A DNA stretch of 55,636 bases from Oryzomonas sagensis (GTDB lineage: Bacteria > Desulfobacterota > Desulfuromonadia > Geobacterales > Pseudopelobacteraceae). The stretch covers positions 1-55,636 of the forward strand of contig NZ_VZRA01000006.1 in assembly GCF_008802355.1 (NCBI RefSeq), written 5' to 3'. Below are positions 17,365-26,312 of this stretch, one piece after another; the stretch's first letter is position 1, and every line of letters begins with the position of its first letter. A model generated the notes under the pieces. The model was not told the DNA's origin. It saw nothing but the letters and a program-made list of their open reading frames with translations, and made no database searches. The position numbers and the translations under genes are program-made.

Positions 17365-17401
17365 TTATCGTCAGATTGGCGAACCAATCAAGGAGGAACC
17401 G

Positions 17402-17986
17402 ATGAAACAATCCATTGGAGCAAAGACACTGGCCACCCCAACCCCGGTGTGGCTGGTCGGCACCTATGACGAGGCGGGGGCGGCAAACGTCATGACCGCC
17501 GCCTGGGGCGGCATCTGCTGTTCCCAGCCCCCCTGCCTGGCGGTCTCCCTGCGCAAGGCGACCTACAGCCATGCCGCCATCGTGGCGCGCAAGGCGTTCA
17601 CCGTCAGCATCCCCTCCCAGGCCCAGGTGGCGCAGGCCGATTATGTGGGGACCGTATCGGGCCGCGACGGGGACAAGTTCGCCGCCTGCGGCTGGACGGC
17701 GGTGAAAAGCGACCTGGTGGACGCCCCCTACGTGGACGAGGTGCCGCTGGTGGTGGAGTGCCGCCTGCTGCATATCCACGAACTGGGCCTGCACACCCAG
17801 TTCGTGGGGGAGATCGTGGACGTCAAGGCGGACGAGGCACTTATCGGTGCCAAGGGATACCCGGACATCACCAAAGTCAGGCCCATGATCTGGGACACGG
17901 CCCACATGGGATACTACGGCCTGGGGGAATTCCTGGGCAAGGCGTGGGAGATCGGCAAGGCCATCACAACGGAGGGAATGAAATGA
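17402..17986 (+). CDS. Flavin reductase-like (FMN-binding split barrel) protein
   Basis: 194 residues with the flavin-reductase-like pattern: TPVWLVGTYDEAGAANVMTAAW, PPCLAVSLRKATYSHAAI and FTVSIPS. Binds FMN and probably reduces it or a nitro/quinone substrate. The stop overlaps the next start (ATGA). GGAGG precedes the ATG. Confidence 0.82.
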   Translation: MKQSIGAKTLATPTPVWLVGTYDEAGAANVMTAAWGGICCSQPPCLAVSLRKATYSHAAIVARKAFTVSIPSQAQVAQADYVGTVSGRDGDKFAACGWTAVKSDLVDAPYVDEVPLVVECRLLHIHELGLHTQFVGEIVDVKADEALIGAKGYPDITKVRPMIWDTAHMGYYGLGEFLGKAWEIGKAITTEGMK

Positions 17987-18552
17987 AAATCGTTTGTCTG
18001 CTGGGAAGCCCCCGCACCAAGGGGAGCAGTGCCACCATCGCCAACCATCTTCTGAAAACCGCCGGGGATCTGGGGGCGGAAACGCGGTCCTTTGAATTGA
18101 ACCGTCTTGCCTACCGCGGCTGCCAGGCGTGCTATGCCTGCAAGACCAAACTCGACCGATGCGCGCTCAAAGACGACCTGAGCGAGGTATTGGCCGCAGT
18201 GAGCGAGGCGGACGCGGTGGTGCTGGCCTCGCCGGTCTATTACGGCGACATCACCAGCCAACTCAAGGGCTTCATCGACCGCAGCTACTCCTACCTGGTC
18301 CCCGACTATATCACCAACCCGCAGCCGAGCCGCCTGGCGCCCAAAAAGCTGGTCTTCGTCCAGACCCAGGGGCAGCCGGAAGAGGCGGCATTTTCCGATA
18401 TCTTCCCGCGCTACGAAGGGTTCCTGAAATGGATGGGGTTCGGCGAGACCACGCTGATCCGCGCCTGCGGCATCGGCCCCGGTAGAACCGACGTCGTGCC
18501 GGGGCACATCCTGCAACAGGCCGAGGAAGCGGCGCGCGCCTTGATGGCATAA
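17983..18552 (+). CDS. Iron-sulfur flavoprotein (Isf-like) / NADPH-dependent FMN reductase
   Basis: 189 residues. Flavodoxin-like FMN loop LLGSPRTKGSSATIA, then the compact cluster motif C-x2-C-x2-C-x6-C (CQACYACKTKLDRC) of Isf proteins, and SPVYYGDITSQLKGFIDR. Shuttles electrons between ferredoxin and small oxidants. Translationally coupled to the flavin reductase. Confidence 0.82.
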   Translation: MKIVCLLGSPRTKGSSATIANHLLKTAGDLGAETRSFELNRLAYRGCQACYACKTKLDRCALKDDLSEVLAAVSEADAVVLASPVYYGDITSQLKGFIDRSYSYLVPDYITNPQPSRLAPKKLVFVQTQGQPEEAAFSDIFPRYEGFLKWMGFGETTLIRACGIGPGRTDVVPGHILQQAEEAARALMA

Positions 18553-18575
18553 CTACGGCAGGAAAGGAGACGGGG

Positions 18576-19415
18576 ATGGAAGAGCGCATCCGCGCCATGA
18601 TCTGCCGCTTTGTCGGGGAAAGCCCGACCGGGCGTTTTCCCGAGAGCGATGAGCCGTATTTCGATGAACCGCTGGTCGGCTATGCCGCGGCCGACGATCC
18701 ACTCTTCGATGACTACAAACGGATCATCGGAGCGTTTCACCGTACGCCGCACGAGGTGATGGAGCTCGGTTTCGGCACCGGCGTGCGGGCGGCCACGGTC
18801 ATTTCCTGGATTCTGCCCATCACCCAGCCGACGCGGGACAGCAACCGCCGGGAAGAGGTCCATCCTTCTCCGGCCTGGGCCCGAACCCGGAACTTCGGCG
18901 AGCAGTTCAACGCCGCCCTGCGCCGCCATGTGACGGAGTGGCTGGCCGAACAGGGACACCGCGCCGTGGCGCCCCAGCTGGAAGCGACCTGGCGCGAATA
19001 CCCCGAAACCCCGGTCGGGAGAGCCTCCACCTGGTCGGAGCGCCACGCCGCCTATGCCGCCGGTCTGGGCACCTTCAGCCTGAACGACGCCCTGATCACC
19101 CCCCGCGGGATCGCCCATCGCTGCGGCAGCGTGATTACCGACCTGCCGTTGATGCCGAGCCCGCGCCCCTACCCCGGCCCCTATCACAACTGCCTCTATT
19201 ACCGGGAGAAGAGTTGCGGCGCCTGCATCGGACGTTGCCCGGCCGGGGCTATTTCGTACCAGGGACACGATAAGGACGCCTGCGGCCGTTACGTCTACGG
19301 CACGGCGGTGGCGGCGGTCGCGGAGAAATACGGCGTAACCCAGACCGGGTGCGGCCTCTGCCAGACCAGGGTCCCGTGCGAGGGGCAAATCCCGGCCGGA
19401 ACGATCAACACGTGA
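18576..19415 (+). CDS. QueG-like 4Fe-4S protein
   Basis: 279 residues. The QueG-family central motif WSERHAAYAAGLGTFSLND is followed by CGACIGRCPAGAI and CGLCQTRVPC, i.e. two 4Fe-4S sites. It aligns with the C-terminal half of 36523-37881 and the broken gene at 29074-29723. True QueG reduces epoxyqueuosine with cobalamin; these short relatives have unknown substrates. Here it is probably an electron carrier or reductase within the redox operon. Confidence 0.75.
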   Translation: MEERIRAMICRFVGESPTGRFPESDEPYFDEPLVGYAAADDPLFDDYKRIIGAFHRTPHEVMELGFGTGVRAATVISWILPITQPTRDSNRREEVHPSPAWARTRNFGEQFNAALRRHVTEWLAEQGHRAVAPQLEATWREYPETPVGRASTWSERHAAYAAGLGTFSLNDALITPRGIAHRCGSVITDLPLMPSPRPYPGPYHNCLYYREKSCGACIGRCPAGAISYQGHDKDACGRYVYGTAVAAVAEKYGVTQTGCGLCQTRVPCEGQIPAGTINT

Positions 19416-19487
19416 GTTCACGGGCCACGAACGTCCGCCGCGAGCATTCTGCAATTCCAACAGCAGGTTTCACTTCAAGGAGGGAAA

Positions 19488-20291
19488 ATGAGTCTGGTAA
19501 CGATTGATCACAGCACCTGCCGACGTGACGGCATGTGCAGCGAAGTATGCCCGCCGGCGCTTTTCGAGGTGGATGGGGAGGGATTTCCCGTTTTCCGCGC
19601 CGGCGGCGAGCAGGACTGCATCACCTGCGGTCACTGCGTCGCCGTCTGCCCCCAGGGGGCGGTTCACCACGAAAGAATTCCCCTGGAGGAGTCGCTCCCC
19701 ATCGATCCCGCCCTGACGGTTTCCGTCCCGGCCCTGGACCAGCTCGTGAGGAGCCGCCGCTCGGTCAGGGAGTTCCGGGATGAGCCGGTGCCCCAGGCCC
19801 TGGTCAGGGAGGTCATCGAAGTGGCCCGCTGGGCCCCCTCGGCCGTGAACCGCCAGCCGGTGCACTGGCTGGTGATCCAGACCCCGGACGAGGTGAAGCG
19901 CCTGGCCGGGCTGGTGATCGATTACCTGCGCCAGAGCAACAGGCTGGAACCGCGCTACACCCGGTATATCGATCTGTGGGAACAGGGCAAGGATCCGATC
20001 CTGCGCAATGCGCCCCACCTGGCCGTTATCCACGCCCCGGACGAATGGCTCTGGAGCTCGGTGGACAGCACCATCGCCCTGACCCAGTTTGAACTGGCGG
20101 CCGTCGCCCAGGGCATCGGCACCTGCTGGGCCGGCTTCCTGATGCGTGCGGCCAACGGGCATCCTCCGCTCAAGGAGGCGCTCGGCATCCCCGAGGATCA
20201 CAGCGTCTACGGGGCGCTGATGTATGGTTTTCCCCGCTATCGTTACCCCCGCGTCCCACCGCGCCAGGAGGCGCGAATCCAGTGGAGATAA
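19488..20291 (+). CDS. Nitroreductase with N-terminal 2x4Fe-4S ferredoxin
   Basis: 267 residues. Ferredoxin domain (CRRDGMCSEVCP; CITCGHCVAVCP) in the first 55, then nitroreductase: RRSVREFRDEPV, WAPSAVNRQPVHW, FELAAVAQGIGTCW. The fusion lets reduced ferredoxin feed FMN directly. AAGGAGGG precedes the ATG. Confidence 0.88.
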   Translation: MSLVTIDHSTCRRDGMCSEVCPPALFEVDGEGFPVFRAGGEQDCITCGHCVAVCPQGAVHHERIPLEESLPIDPALTVSVPALDQLVRSRRSVREFRDEPVPQALVREVIEVARWAPSAVNRQPVHWLVIQTPDEVKRLAGLVIDYLRQSNRLEPRYTRYIDLWEQGKDPILRNAPHLAVIHAPDEWLWSSVDSTIALTQFELAAVAQGIGTCWAGFLMRAANGHPPLKEALGIPEDHSVYGALMYGFPRYRYPRVPPRQEARIQWR

Positions 20292-20373
20292 TCGGGCTGC
20301 CGGCGCTGATATCGAACAAAAGGAAACATGACGTGAAAATTTTAGAAACAGTCCTAGTGCGGAGGTGTAACTG

Positions 20374-21027
20374 ATGAAGGTCATTGCCATAAACGGAAGT
20401 CCGAGAAAAAAATGGAACACGGCGACCCTGCTGGGCAAGGCCCTGGAAGGGGCCGCCGCGCAGGGGGCCGAGACCGAGCTTGTCCACCTCTACGACCTTG
20501 ACTACAAAGGGTGCGTGAGTTGTTTCGCCTGCAAGACCCGAGGGGGCAAAAGCTATGGCACTTGCGGTTTCACCGACGGTTTGACGCCACTCCTGAACAG
20601 GATCATCGAGGCCGACGCCCTAATCATCGGGTCGCCGATCTATTTCGGCTCGGTGACCGGCGAGACCCGCTCCTTCCTTGAGCGCCTGCTGTTTCCCTAC
20701 CTGACCTACACCCTGCCCTATGCATCCATCGCCCCCAAGCAGATCGCCACCGGGTTCATCTATACGATGAATGTTACGGACGAACAGAGCACGACATACG
20801 GCTACGAGCACCTTTTCAACTCCCATGCCCGTTACCTGCAACTGATCTTCGGGCAGCAGCCCGAAACGTTGTGCAGCTTCGACACTTGTCAGGTCAGCGA
20901 TTACTCCAAGGTGCTGATCGAGAGTTTCGACCCCGCTCACAAGGCAAAGCGACGCGAAGAGGTATTTCCCCTGGACTGCCAGCAGGCGTATGACTTGGGG
21001 GCCAGGCTTGCCGGGAAGGGGCAATGA
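20374..21027 (+). CDS. NAD(P)H-dependent flavodoxin-like oxidoreductase with cysteine cluster
   Basis: 217 residues. FMN loop INGSPRKKWNTATLL; cysteine motif CVSCFACKTRGGKSYGTC, similar to Isf but with a longer last spacing; SPIYFGSVTGETRSFLERL. Second Isf-like protein of the cluster. Ends two bases before the cupin start. Confidence 0.8.
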   Translation: MKVIAINGSPRKKWNTATLLGKALEGAAAQGAETELVHLYDLDYKGCVSCFACKTRGGKSYGTCGFTDGLTPLLNRIIEADALIIGSPIYFGSVTGETRSFLERLLFPYLTYTLPYASIAPKQIATGFIYTMNVTDEQSTTYGYEHLFNSHARYLQLIFGQQPETLCSFDTCQVSDYSKVLIESFDPAHKAKRREEVFPLDCQQAYDLGARLAGKGQ

Positions 21028-21028
21028 C

Positions 21029-21457
21029 ATGACGGAGCAGGCGAAAAACTTCACGGCAGCCCATATCGGCCCGTTGGAAGGCCTTTTGAACCACGACTTC
21101 CGCGGACTCAAGGGCAAGTATTTCATCGGCGGAGAGTTGGGACTTACCGGCTGCGAGGCTTCCCTCAACCGGCTTCCGGCCGGCAAGGCCATGCCTTTTG
21201 TCCATGCCCACAGGAAAAACGAAGAGCTCTACATCGTGCTGCGCGGCAACGGCACGTTCTTCGTGGACGGCGACGAATTCCCGGTCCAGGAGGGAAGCTT
21301 GGTACGGGTGGCCCCCCAGGGCGAGCGGTCGTGGAAAGCCGGCGATGAGGACCTGTACTTCATCTGCATCCAGGCCGAGGAAAACAGCCTGAGCCAGGCC
21401 ACCCTGGAGGATGGATTTCGCATCCCGACGGCCAAGGCGTCCTGGATGGCGGAGTAG
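21029..21457 (+). CDS. Cupin-domain protein
   Basis: 142 residues. Cupin motif 1 lies around PFVHAHRKNEELYIVLRGNG and motif 2 around PQGERSWKAGDEDLYFICI. The start at 21029 has a G-rich ribosome site (GGGAAGGGG). Likely metal-binding; substrate unknown. Last gene before a terminator. Confidence 0.78.
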   Translation: MTEQAKNFTAAHIGPLEGLLNHDFRGLKGKYFIGGELGLTGCEASLNRLPAGKAMPFVHAHRKNEELYIVLRGNGTFFVDGDEFPVQEGSLVRVAPQGERSWKAGDEDLYFICIQAEENSLSQATLEDGFRIPTAKASWMAE

Positions 21458-21492
21458 GCCCAAACCGGACAGGATTGCTGCGGCATTACCTG

Positions 21493-21530
21493 CAAAAGCC
21501 CCGTTTCCCGGATGGGAGGCGGGGCTTTTG
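21493..21530 (+). terminator. Rho-independent terminator of redox cluster
   Basis: CAAAAGCCCCG / CGGGGCTTTTG stem followed by CG, with the T run inside the 3' arm. Confidence 0.75.
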
Positions 21531-21654
21531 CGCGCCAGGTGGTACGCGCCCAGCTTCGTGACGCTTTTCATGCTCAGCAGGCCGGAAAAACCATACGACG
21601 GCTACCGACCTCCCGGGCGGCAGTTCCTCCCTTGGAGGGGACCATAAGAACCCC

Positions 21655-21710
21655 TTGACAGGCCATAGTAAACATTATAAATTGGCCACATTGAATGACC
21701 ATTCATTCAA
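21655..21710 (+). promoter_or_regulatory. Promoter and TetR operator of second regulator
   Basis: TTGACA at 21655 with AT-rich TATAAATT ~15-17 bases on. The palindrome TTGAATGACCATTCATTCAA at 21691-21710 (8-base perfect arms, CCAT centre) sits where the initial transcript begins. Typical autorepression site. Confidence 0.65.
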
Positions 21711-21735
21711 TTCCAACGGGATTGGGGTCAGGAAC

Positions 21736-22314
21736 ATGGCAAAACTTGATAAGCGTAGTGAAATAGTGCGTGCGGCGGTGCAGATCATCGCCGACCAGGG
21801 ATTCCATGGCTCCCCCATGGCCATGATCGCCGAGCGGGCCGGGGTGGCGGCCGGGACGATCTACTGCTACTTCGAGAGCAAGGACATCCTCATCAAGGAG
21901 TTGTATCGGGAGATAGAGGGGAAATTACTGGAGGCGCTCCGGGTTGGCTACCAGACGGAACGGCCCATCAGGGAGCGTTTTCTGCACCTCGGCATCAACT
22001 TCCTCAAGTACTTCGTTGCCCACCCCCTCGAATCCAAGTACATGGAGCAGTTTCACAACTCCCCCTATGGAGTGGACCTGCGCCGGGGCAGGTTTGCCAA
22101 AGAATTCAAGGACGACGACCTCCTGTATCTGGAGTTGTTCGAGCAGGGAGTCGCCCAGCAGGTCATCAAGGACCTGCCCACTATCTTACTCTTTGCTCTG
22201 GCCTTCGGACCAGTGATCACCTTGACCCGGGACCATATTCTCGGGTTTATAGAACTGGACGACGCGCTCATTGAGAAGACCATCGCGGCATGCTGGGACG
22301 GCATCAAACGATAG
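21736..22314 (+). CDS. TetR/AcrR-family regulator
   Basis: 192 residues from ATG 21736. Helix-turn-helix MAMIAERAGVAAGTIYCYFESKDIL. The C-terminal domain is unlike that of the first TetR protein. It likely binds the GAATGA palindrome upstream. pepN follows 38 bases later and may share the transcript. Confidence 0.85.
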   Translation: MAKLDKRSEIVRAAVQIIADQGFHGSPMAMIAERAGVAAGTIYCYFESKDILIKELYREIEGKLLEALRVGYQTERPIRERFLHLGINFLKYFVAHPLESKYMEQFHNSPYGVDLRRGRFAKEFKDDDLLYLELFEQGVAQQVIKDLPTILLFALAFGPVITLTRDHILGFIELDDALIEKTIAACWDGIKR

Positions 22315-22352
22315 GCCGGCGTTGTCAAAAAAAACCGCATGAAGGACCCGAT

Positions 22353-24992
22353 ATGACAGAAACTGCCCATACCACCATTCACCGTCACGATTACCGTCCG
22401 CCCGACTATACCGTTGAAAGTATTGACCTCCGCTTTGAGTTGGGGGAGGACACGACGCTCGTCCGCTCCCGCCTTGCCCTGCGGGCGGCTTATGACCGCT
22501 CCGGGGGAGAGCGGCCGTTGGTTCTGGACGGCCACCGTTTCGTACTGCGCAGCCTCTGCCTCGACGGGACGCCCCTTGTCCCGGAGGCCTTCCAGGTGTC
22601 GGCAGAGACGCTCGTCGTGCCGTCGGTTCCCGTCAGCTTCACCCTGGAGGTGGAAACCGAACTGCGCCCCCAGGACAATACCTTTCTCGAAGGGCTCTAT
22701 CGCTCCAACGGGATGTTCTGTACCCAGTGCGAGGCCCAGGGTTTCCGCTCCATCACCTACTACCCGGACCGTCCCGATGTCCTTTCCATCTTCACCGTCA
22801 CCGTCGTCGCCGACCGAGAGCGCTACCCGGTGCTTCTGTCCAACGGCAACCCGCTGGACAGGGGCGAACTGCCGGATGGCCGCCACTTCATCACCTGGCA
22901 CGACCCGTTCAGGAAGCCGAGCTACCTCTTCGCCCTGGTGGCCGGCAAGCTGGCCTGCATCGAGGACTCTTTTACGACCTGCTCGGGCCGGGAGGTGAGC
23001 CTGCGGCTCTATCTCCAGGAGGCCAACCGCAACAAGGGGGAACACGCCCTCCGTTCCCTGAAAAAGGCCATGCGCTGGGACGAGGAAACCTTTGGCCGTG
23101 AATACGACCTGGACTGCTACATGATCGTGGCGGTGGACGATTTCAACATGGGGGCCATGGAAAACAAGGGGCTCAACATCTTCAACTCGCGCTACGTCCT
23201 GGCCACCCCCGAGACCGCCACCGACGAGGACTACCAGGCCATCGAGGAGGTCATCGGCCACGAGTATTTCCATAACTGGAGCGGCAACCGGGTTACCTGC
23301 CGCGACTGGTTCCAGCTCTCCCTCAAAGAGGGGCTCACCATCTTCCGCGACCAGGAGTTTTCCGCCGACATGGAATCGCGCGGCGTGAAGCGCATCGCCG
23401 ATGTCCGCTACCTGCGCACCGCACAGTTCGCCGAGGATGGCGGCCCGCTGGCGCACCCGGTCCGCCCCGAATCCTACATGGAGATCAACAACTTCTACAC
23501 CGCGACCGTCTATAACAAGGGGGGCGAGTTGATCCGCATGCTCCGCACCTTGCTGGGCGCCGAGCGTTTCAGAAAGGGAATGGACCTCTACTTCGAACGC
23601 CATGACGGGCAGGCGGTCACGATTGAGGACTTTGTCCAGGCCATGGCCGATGCGAGTAATATGGACCTCGGCCGGTTCCGCCTCTGGTACAGTCAGGCCG
23701 GAACGCCGCTTATGGAGGCATCGGGCTCATTTGAAGCGGCCGACGGCGTCTTCACCCTGACGGTGCGCCAATCCTGCCCCGCCACCCCCGGGCAGCCGGA
23801 GAAACAACCGCTCCACATCCCGCTGGTCGTCGGCCTCCTGGACCGGGCCGGCCGGGAGCTTCCGGTCACCCTGTTCGGCGAACCGGTGCCCGGCCCCGCC
23901 ACCAGGCTGCTTGAAGTGAACAAGGCTGAACAGACGTTCCACTTCTCCGGTCTGGACAGCGAGCCGGTGCCGGCCCTGCTGCGCGGCTTCTCAGCCCCGG
24001 TAAAGCTGGATTACCCCTACCGCCACGACGACCTCGTACTCCTCATGGCCCACGAAACCGATCCTTTCTGCCGCTGGGAGGCGGGCCAACAATTGGCGGC
24101 GCAGGTCATCCTCGCCCTGGTGGCCGACCAGCAGGCCGGACGGGAACTCAAGCCGGACCCGGCGTTCGTGGCGGCCTATCGGGCCATCCTTACCAGTGGG
24201 GAGCCGGATCGGGCCTTTCTGGCCGAGGCGCTCACCCTGCCGTCGGAGAAATACCTGGCCGAACTGATGCCGGTCATCGACCCGGAGGCCATCCACATCG
24301 CCCGCAGGTTCACGATCCGCGCCCTGGCAACGCCGTTGCGGAACGATTTTCTCGCAGTGCGCGAGGCGTGCCGCAGTACCAGGCCCTACGGGGTGGACGA
24401 CGGCCGATCGGGAGAACGCCGTCTGGCCAACCTCTGTCTGGCCTACCTGATGAGTCTGGAAGAGCAGGCCATCACCGAACTCTGCATCCAGCAGTACCGT
24501 ACATCGGACAACATGACCGACACCATGGGGGCGCTTGGGCCGCTGGCCTCGTGCGACTGCCCCGAGCGCAGCCAGGTGTTGGAGGATTTCTACCGTCACT
24601 GGCAGGGGGATCGCCAAGTGGTGGACAAGTGGTTTTCGCTCAGAGCCCTGTCGGATCTCCCCGACACCCTTGACGACGTCCGGGCGCTCCTGAACCATCC
24701 GGCTTTCGAGCTGGCCAATCCCAACCGTTTCCGCGCCCTGGTGGGAGCCTTCAGCCAGAACCAGCCCCACTTCCATGCCCCCGACGGCGCAGGTTACCGG
24801 TTTCTGGTCGATCAACTGCTCCGCCTCATCCCGCTCAATCCCCAGGTCTCCGCCCGACTGCTCGCGCCGTTGACCACTTGGCGGCGCTTCGAGCCGGGGC
24901 GACAGGAGCTCATGCAGCAGGAGTTGCGACGGATCCAGGCACTTCCCAACCTGCCCCGGGATGTCTACGAGGTCGTGGAAAAAAGCCTGTAA
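22353..24992 (+). CDS. pepN: Aminopeptidase N (M1 family)
   Basis: 879 residues, normal E. coli-type PepN length. GAMENKGLNIFNS (substrate N-terminus recognition), zinc motif HEYFHNWSGNR with the distal Glu in LKEGLTIFRDQEF, and the C-terminal helical domain. Cytosolic, removes N-terminal residues from peptides. ATG 22353 chosen because the protein then begins like PepN. Confidence 0.95.
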   Translation: MTETAHTTIHRHDYRPPDYTVESIDLRFELGEDTTLVRSRLALRAAYDRSGGERPLVLDGHRFVLRSLCLDGTPLVPEAFQVSAETLVVPSVPVSFTLEVETELRPQDNTFLEGLYRSNGMFCTQCEAQGFRSITYYPDRPDVLSIFTVTVVADRERYPVLLSNGNPLDRGELPDGRHFITWHDPFRKPSYLFALVAGKLACIEDSFTTCSGREVSLRLYLQEANRNKGEHALRSLKKAMRWDEETFGREYDLDCYMIVAVDDFNMGAMENKGLNIFNSRYVLATPETATDEDYQAIEEVIGHEYFHNWSGNRVTCRDWFQLSLKEGLTIFRDQEFSADMESRGVKRIADVRYLRTAQFAEDGGPLAHPVRPESYMEINNFYTATVYNKGGELIRMLRTLLGAERFRKGMDLYFERHDGQAVTIEDFVQAMADASNMDLGRFRLWYSQAGTPLMEASGSFEAADGVFTLTVRQSCPATPGQPEKQPLHIPLVVGLLDRAGRELPVTLFGEPVPGPATRLLEVNKAEQTFHFSGLDSEPVPALLRGFSAPVKLDYPYRHDDLVLLMAHETDPFCRWEAGQQLAAQVILALVADQQAGRELKPDPAFVAAYRAILTSGEPDRAFLAEALTLPSEKYLAELMPVIDPEAIHIARRFTIRALATPLRNDFLAVREACRSTRPYGVDDGRSGERRLANLCLAYLMSLEEQAITELCIQQYRTSDNMTDTMGALGPLASCDCPERSQVLEDFYRHWQGDRQVVDKWFSLRALSDLPDTLDDVRALLNHPAFELANPNRFRALVGAFSQNQPHFHAPDGAGYRFLVDQLLRLIPLNPQVSARLLAPLTTWRRFEPGRQELMQQELRRIQALPNLPRDVYEVVEKSL

Positions 24993-25075
24993 CCTGCCCC
25001 CAGGCGAAACGGCTGGGCACTATTCGGGACAACGCGAGTTTGAAGGATTGGAGCAACAGGCTGCGGGGAGGATTC

Positions 25076-25498
25076 CTACCCGAGGCATTCCGGCAGTGAA
25101 TATCCGGGATTGACAGGGATATCGAAATGTATCCCCGTTGAAAACTCCATGATTCCCTCGACCCGAACCACGAACCTGGTCAAGGCGGGGGTAATGTCCA
25201 GTGGTACGGGTCCGGCGCTCTCTCCTTCGACCGTATCGTCGTGGGGCTTGACGACCCGGCCGATCAACTGATAGCCGGTCTTCGATCCGGGCGCGGCTAC
25301 CACAACCGCAACATGGGTGTTGCGGGTAATATTGTGCAGCGTCATCGGGCAAAACCAGTTCTCGAACACCAAAAGCGACCCGCCGCTCACAGCCAGGCGA
25401 TTACCGGCTGCCACGTGAGGATGTCCCTTCGCATCCGCAGAAGCCACATAGACCACGGGAGCGCTTTCAATGTATTGACGCATCGTTTCCGAAATCAT
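25076..25498 (-). CDS. Pyridoxamine 5'-phosphate oxidase-like flavin-binding protein
   Basis: 140 residues from ATG 25498 (MISETMRQYIESAPVVYVAS), preceded by a GA-rich ribosome site. Split-barrel pattern: ASADAKGHPHVA, FCPMTLHNITRNTHVAVVVA, GYQLIGRV. Probably binds FMN or F420; substrate unknown. Confidence 0.72.
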   Translation of the reverse strand: MISETMRQYIESAPVVYVASADAKGHPHVAAGNRLAVSGGSLLVFENWFCPMTLHNITRNTHVAVVVAAPGSKTGYQLIGRVVKPHDDTVEGESAGPVPLDITPALTRFVVRVEGIMEFSTGIHFDIPVNPGYSLPECLG

Positions 25499-25804
25499 GT
25501 CGCCCCCCCTCTGCAGCAACGCTCCCGCGCACACAATGCGTATCGACTGCCACTGTTCTCGGTACATTCGCAGGATGCGCGCCAACAATACAATAAAAAA
25601 TAGCACAGTAATACCAGCATATTGCAGTATCAGCCGCATCCTCGGCAATCAAGGGGACTGCAATAAAACTTGCAGCGCAAGCACGCTTGATACAAGTACT
25701 GGACCAGAAAAGGGCAACTCACGGGACGAATACATCTTTGTTGCTTATGCAACAAAGATTGCTGGATATGGGGCAGCAACCGGCGTAAACTCCCCCAGAC
25801 ATAG
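25499..25804. other. No gene seen
   Basis: Frames here lack family resemblance and ribosome sites. AT content rises toward the IS256 relic on the right. Confidence 0.45.
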
Positions 25805-26254
25805 GTTCAGCTCGGCATCGTCTACTTAGTCCGGCACAGCCTGAACTTCGTATCCTGGAAACAGCGGAAGGAAATGGCTAATGATCTGAAATCGACATAC
25901 AATGCCGCTACCGTCGATCAGGCTGAAGCAAACCTCGAAGCATTCGGCAAGAAGTAGGATGCCACCCATCCCAAGGTGAGTCAATCGTGGCGTAACAGCT
26001 GGCAACGAATCATCCCGTGCTTTGCCTATCCGCAAAACATACGAAAGGTCATTTACACCACCAATACTATTGAATCGTCGAACATGTCCCTGCGGAAGGT
26101 GACCAAAAACGGTGGTTCATTCCCGGATGACGAAGCAATGTTTAAGTTGCTCTATCTGGCTCTGACGAATATATCAAAGAAATAGGCCATGACGATCAGG
26201 GATTGGAAGTCTGTACTTAACCAATTCAGTATCATGTTTGAAGATCGTGTTTGA
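25805..26254 (+). mobile_element. IS256-family transposase remnant (3' part, two stops)
   Basis: One frame reads VQLGIVYLVRHSLNFVSWKQ ... IRKVIYTTNTIESSNMSLRK ... LLYLALTNISKK, the C-terminal third of an IS256/mutator transposase. In-frame TAG codons at 25955 and 26183 both fall where the family has Trp. The 5' two thirds and the terminal repeats are missing, so it is inactive. Confidence 0.88.
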
Positions 26255-26312
26255 AATTGACGCCAAATGTGCGTCTGGAATAGTTGCCCTCATAACGACT
26301 GCGTTGGTGGAT

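Noticed and set aside
22065-23603. 512-codon minus-strand ORF opposite pepN
   Set aside because: Antisense shadow; PepN motifs are all on the plus strand.
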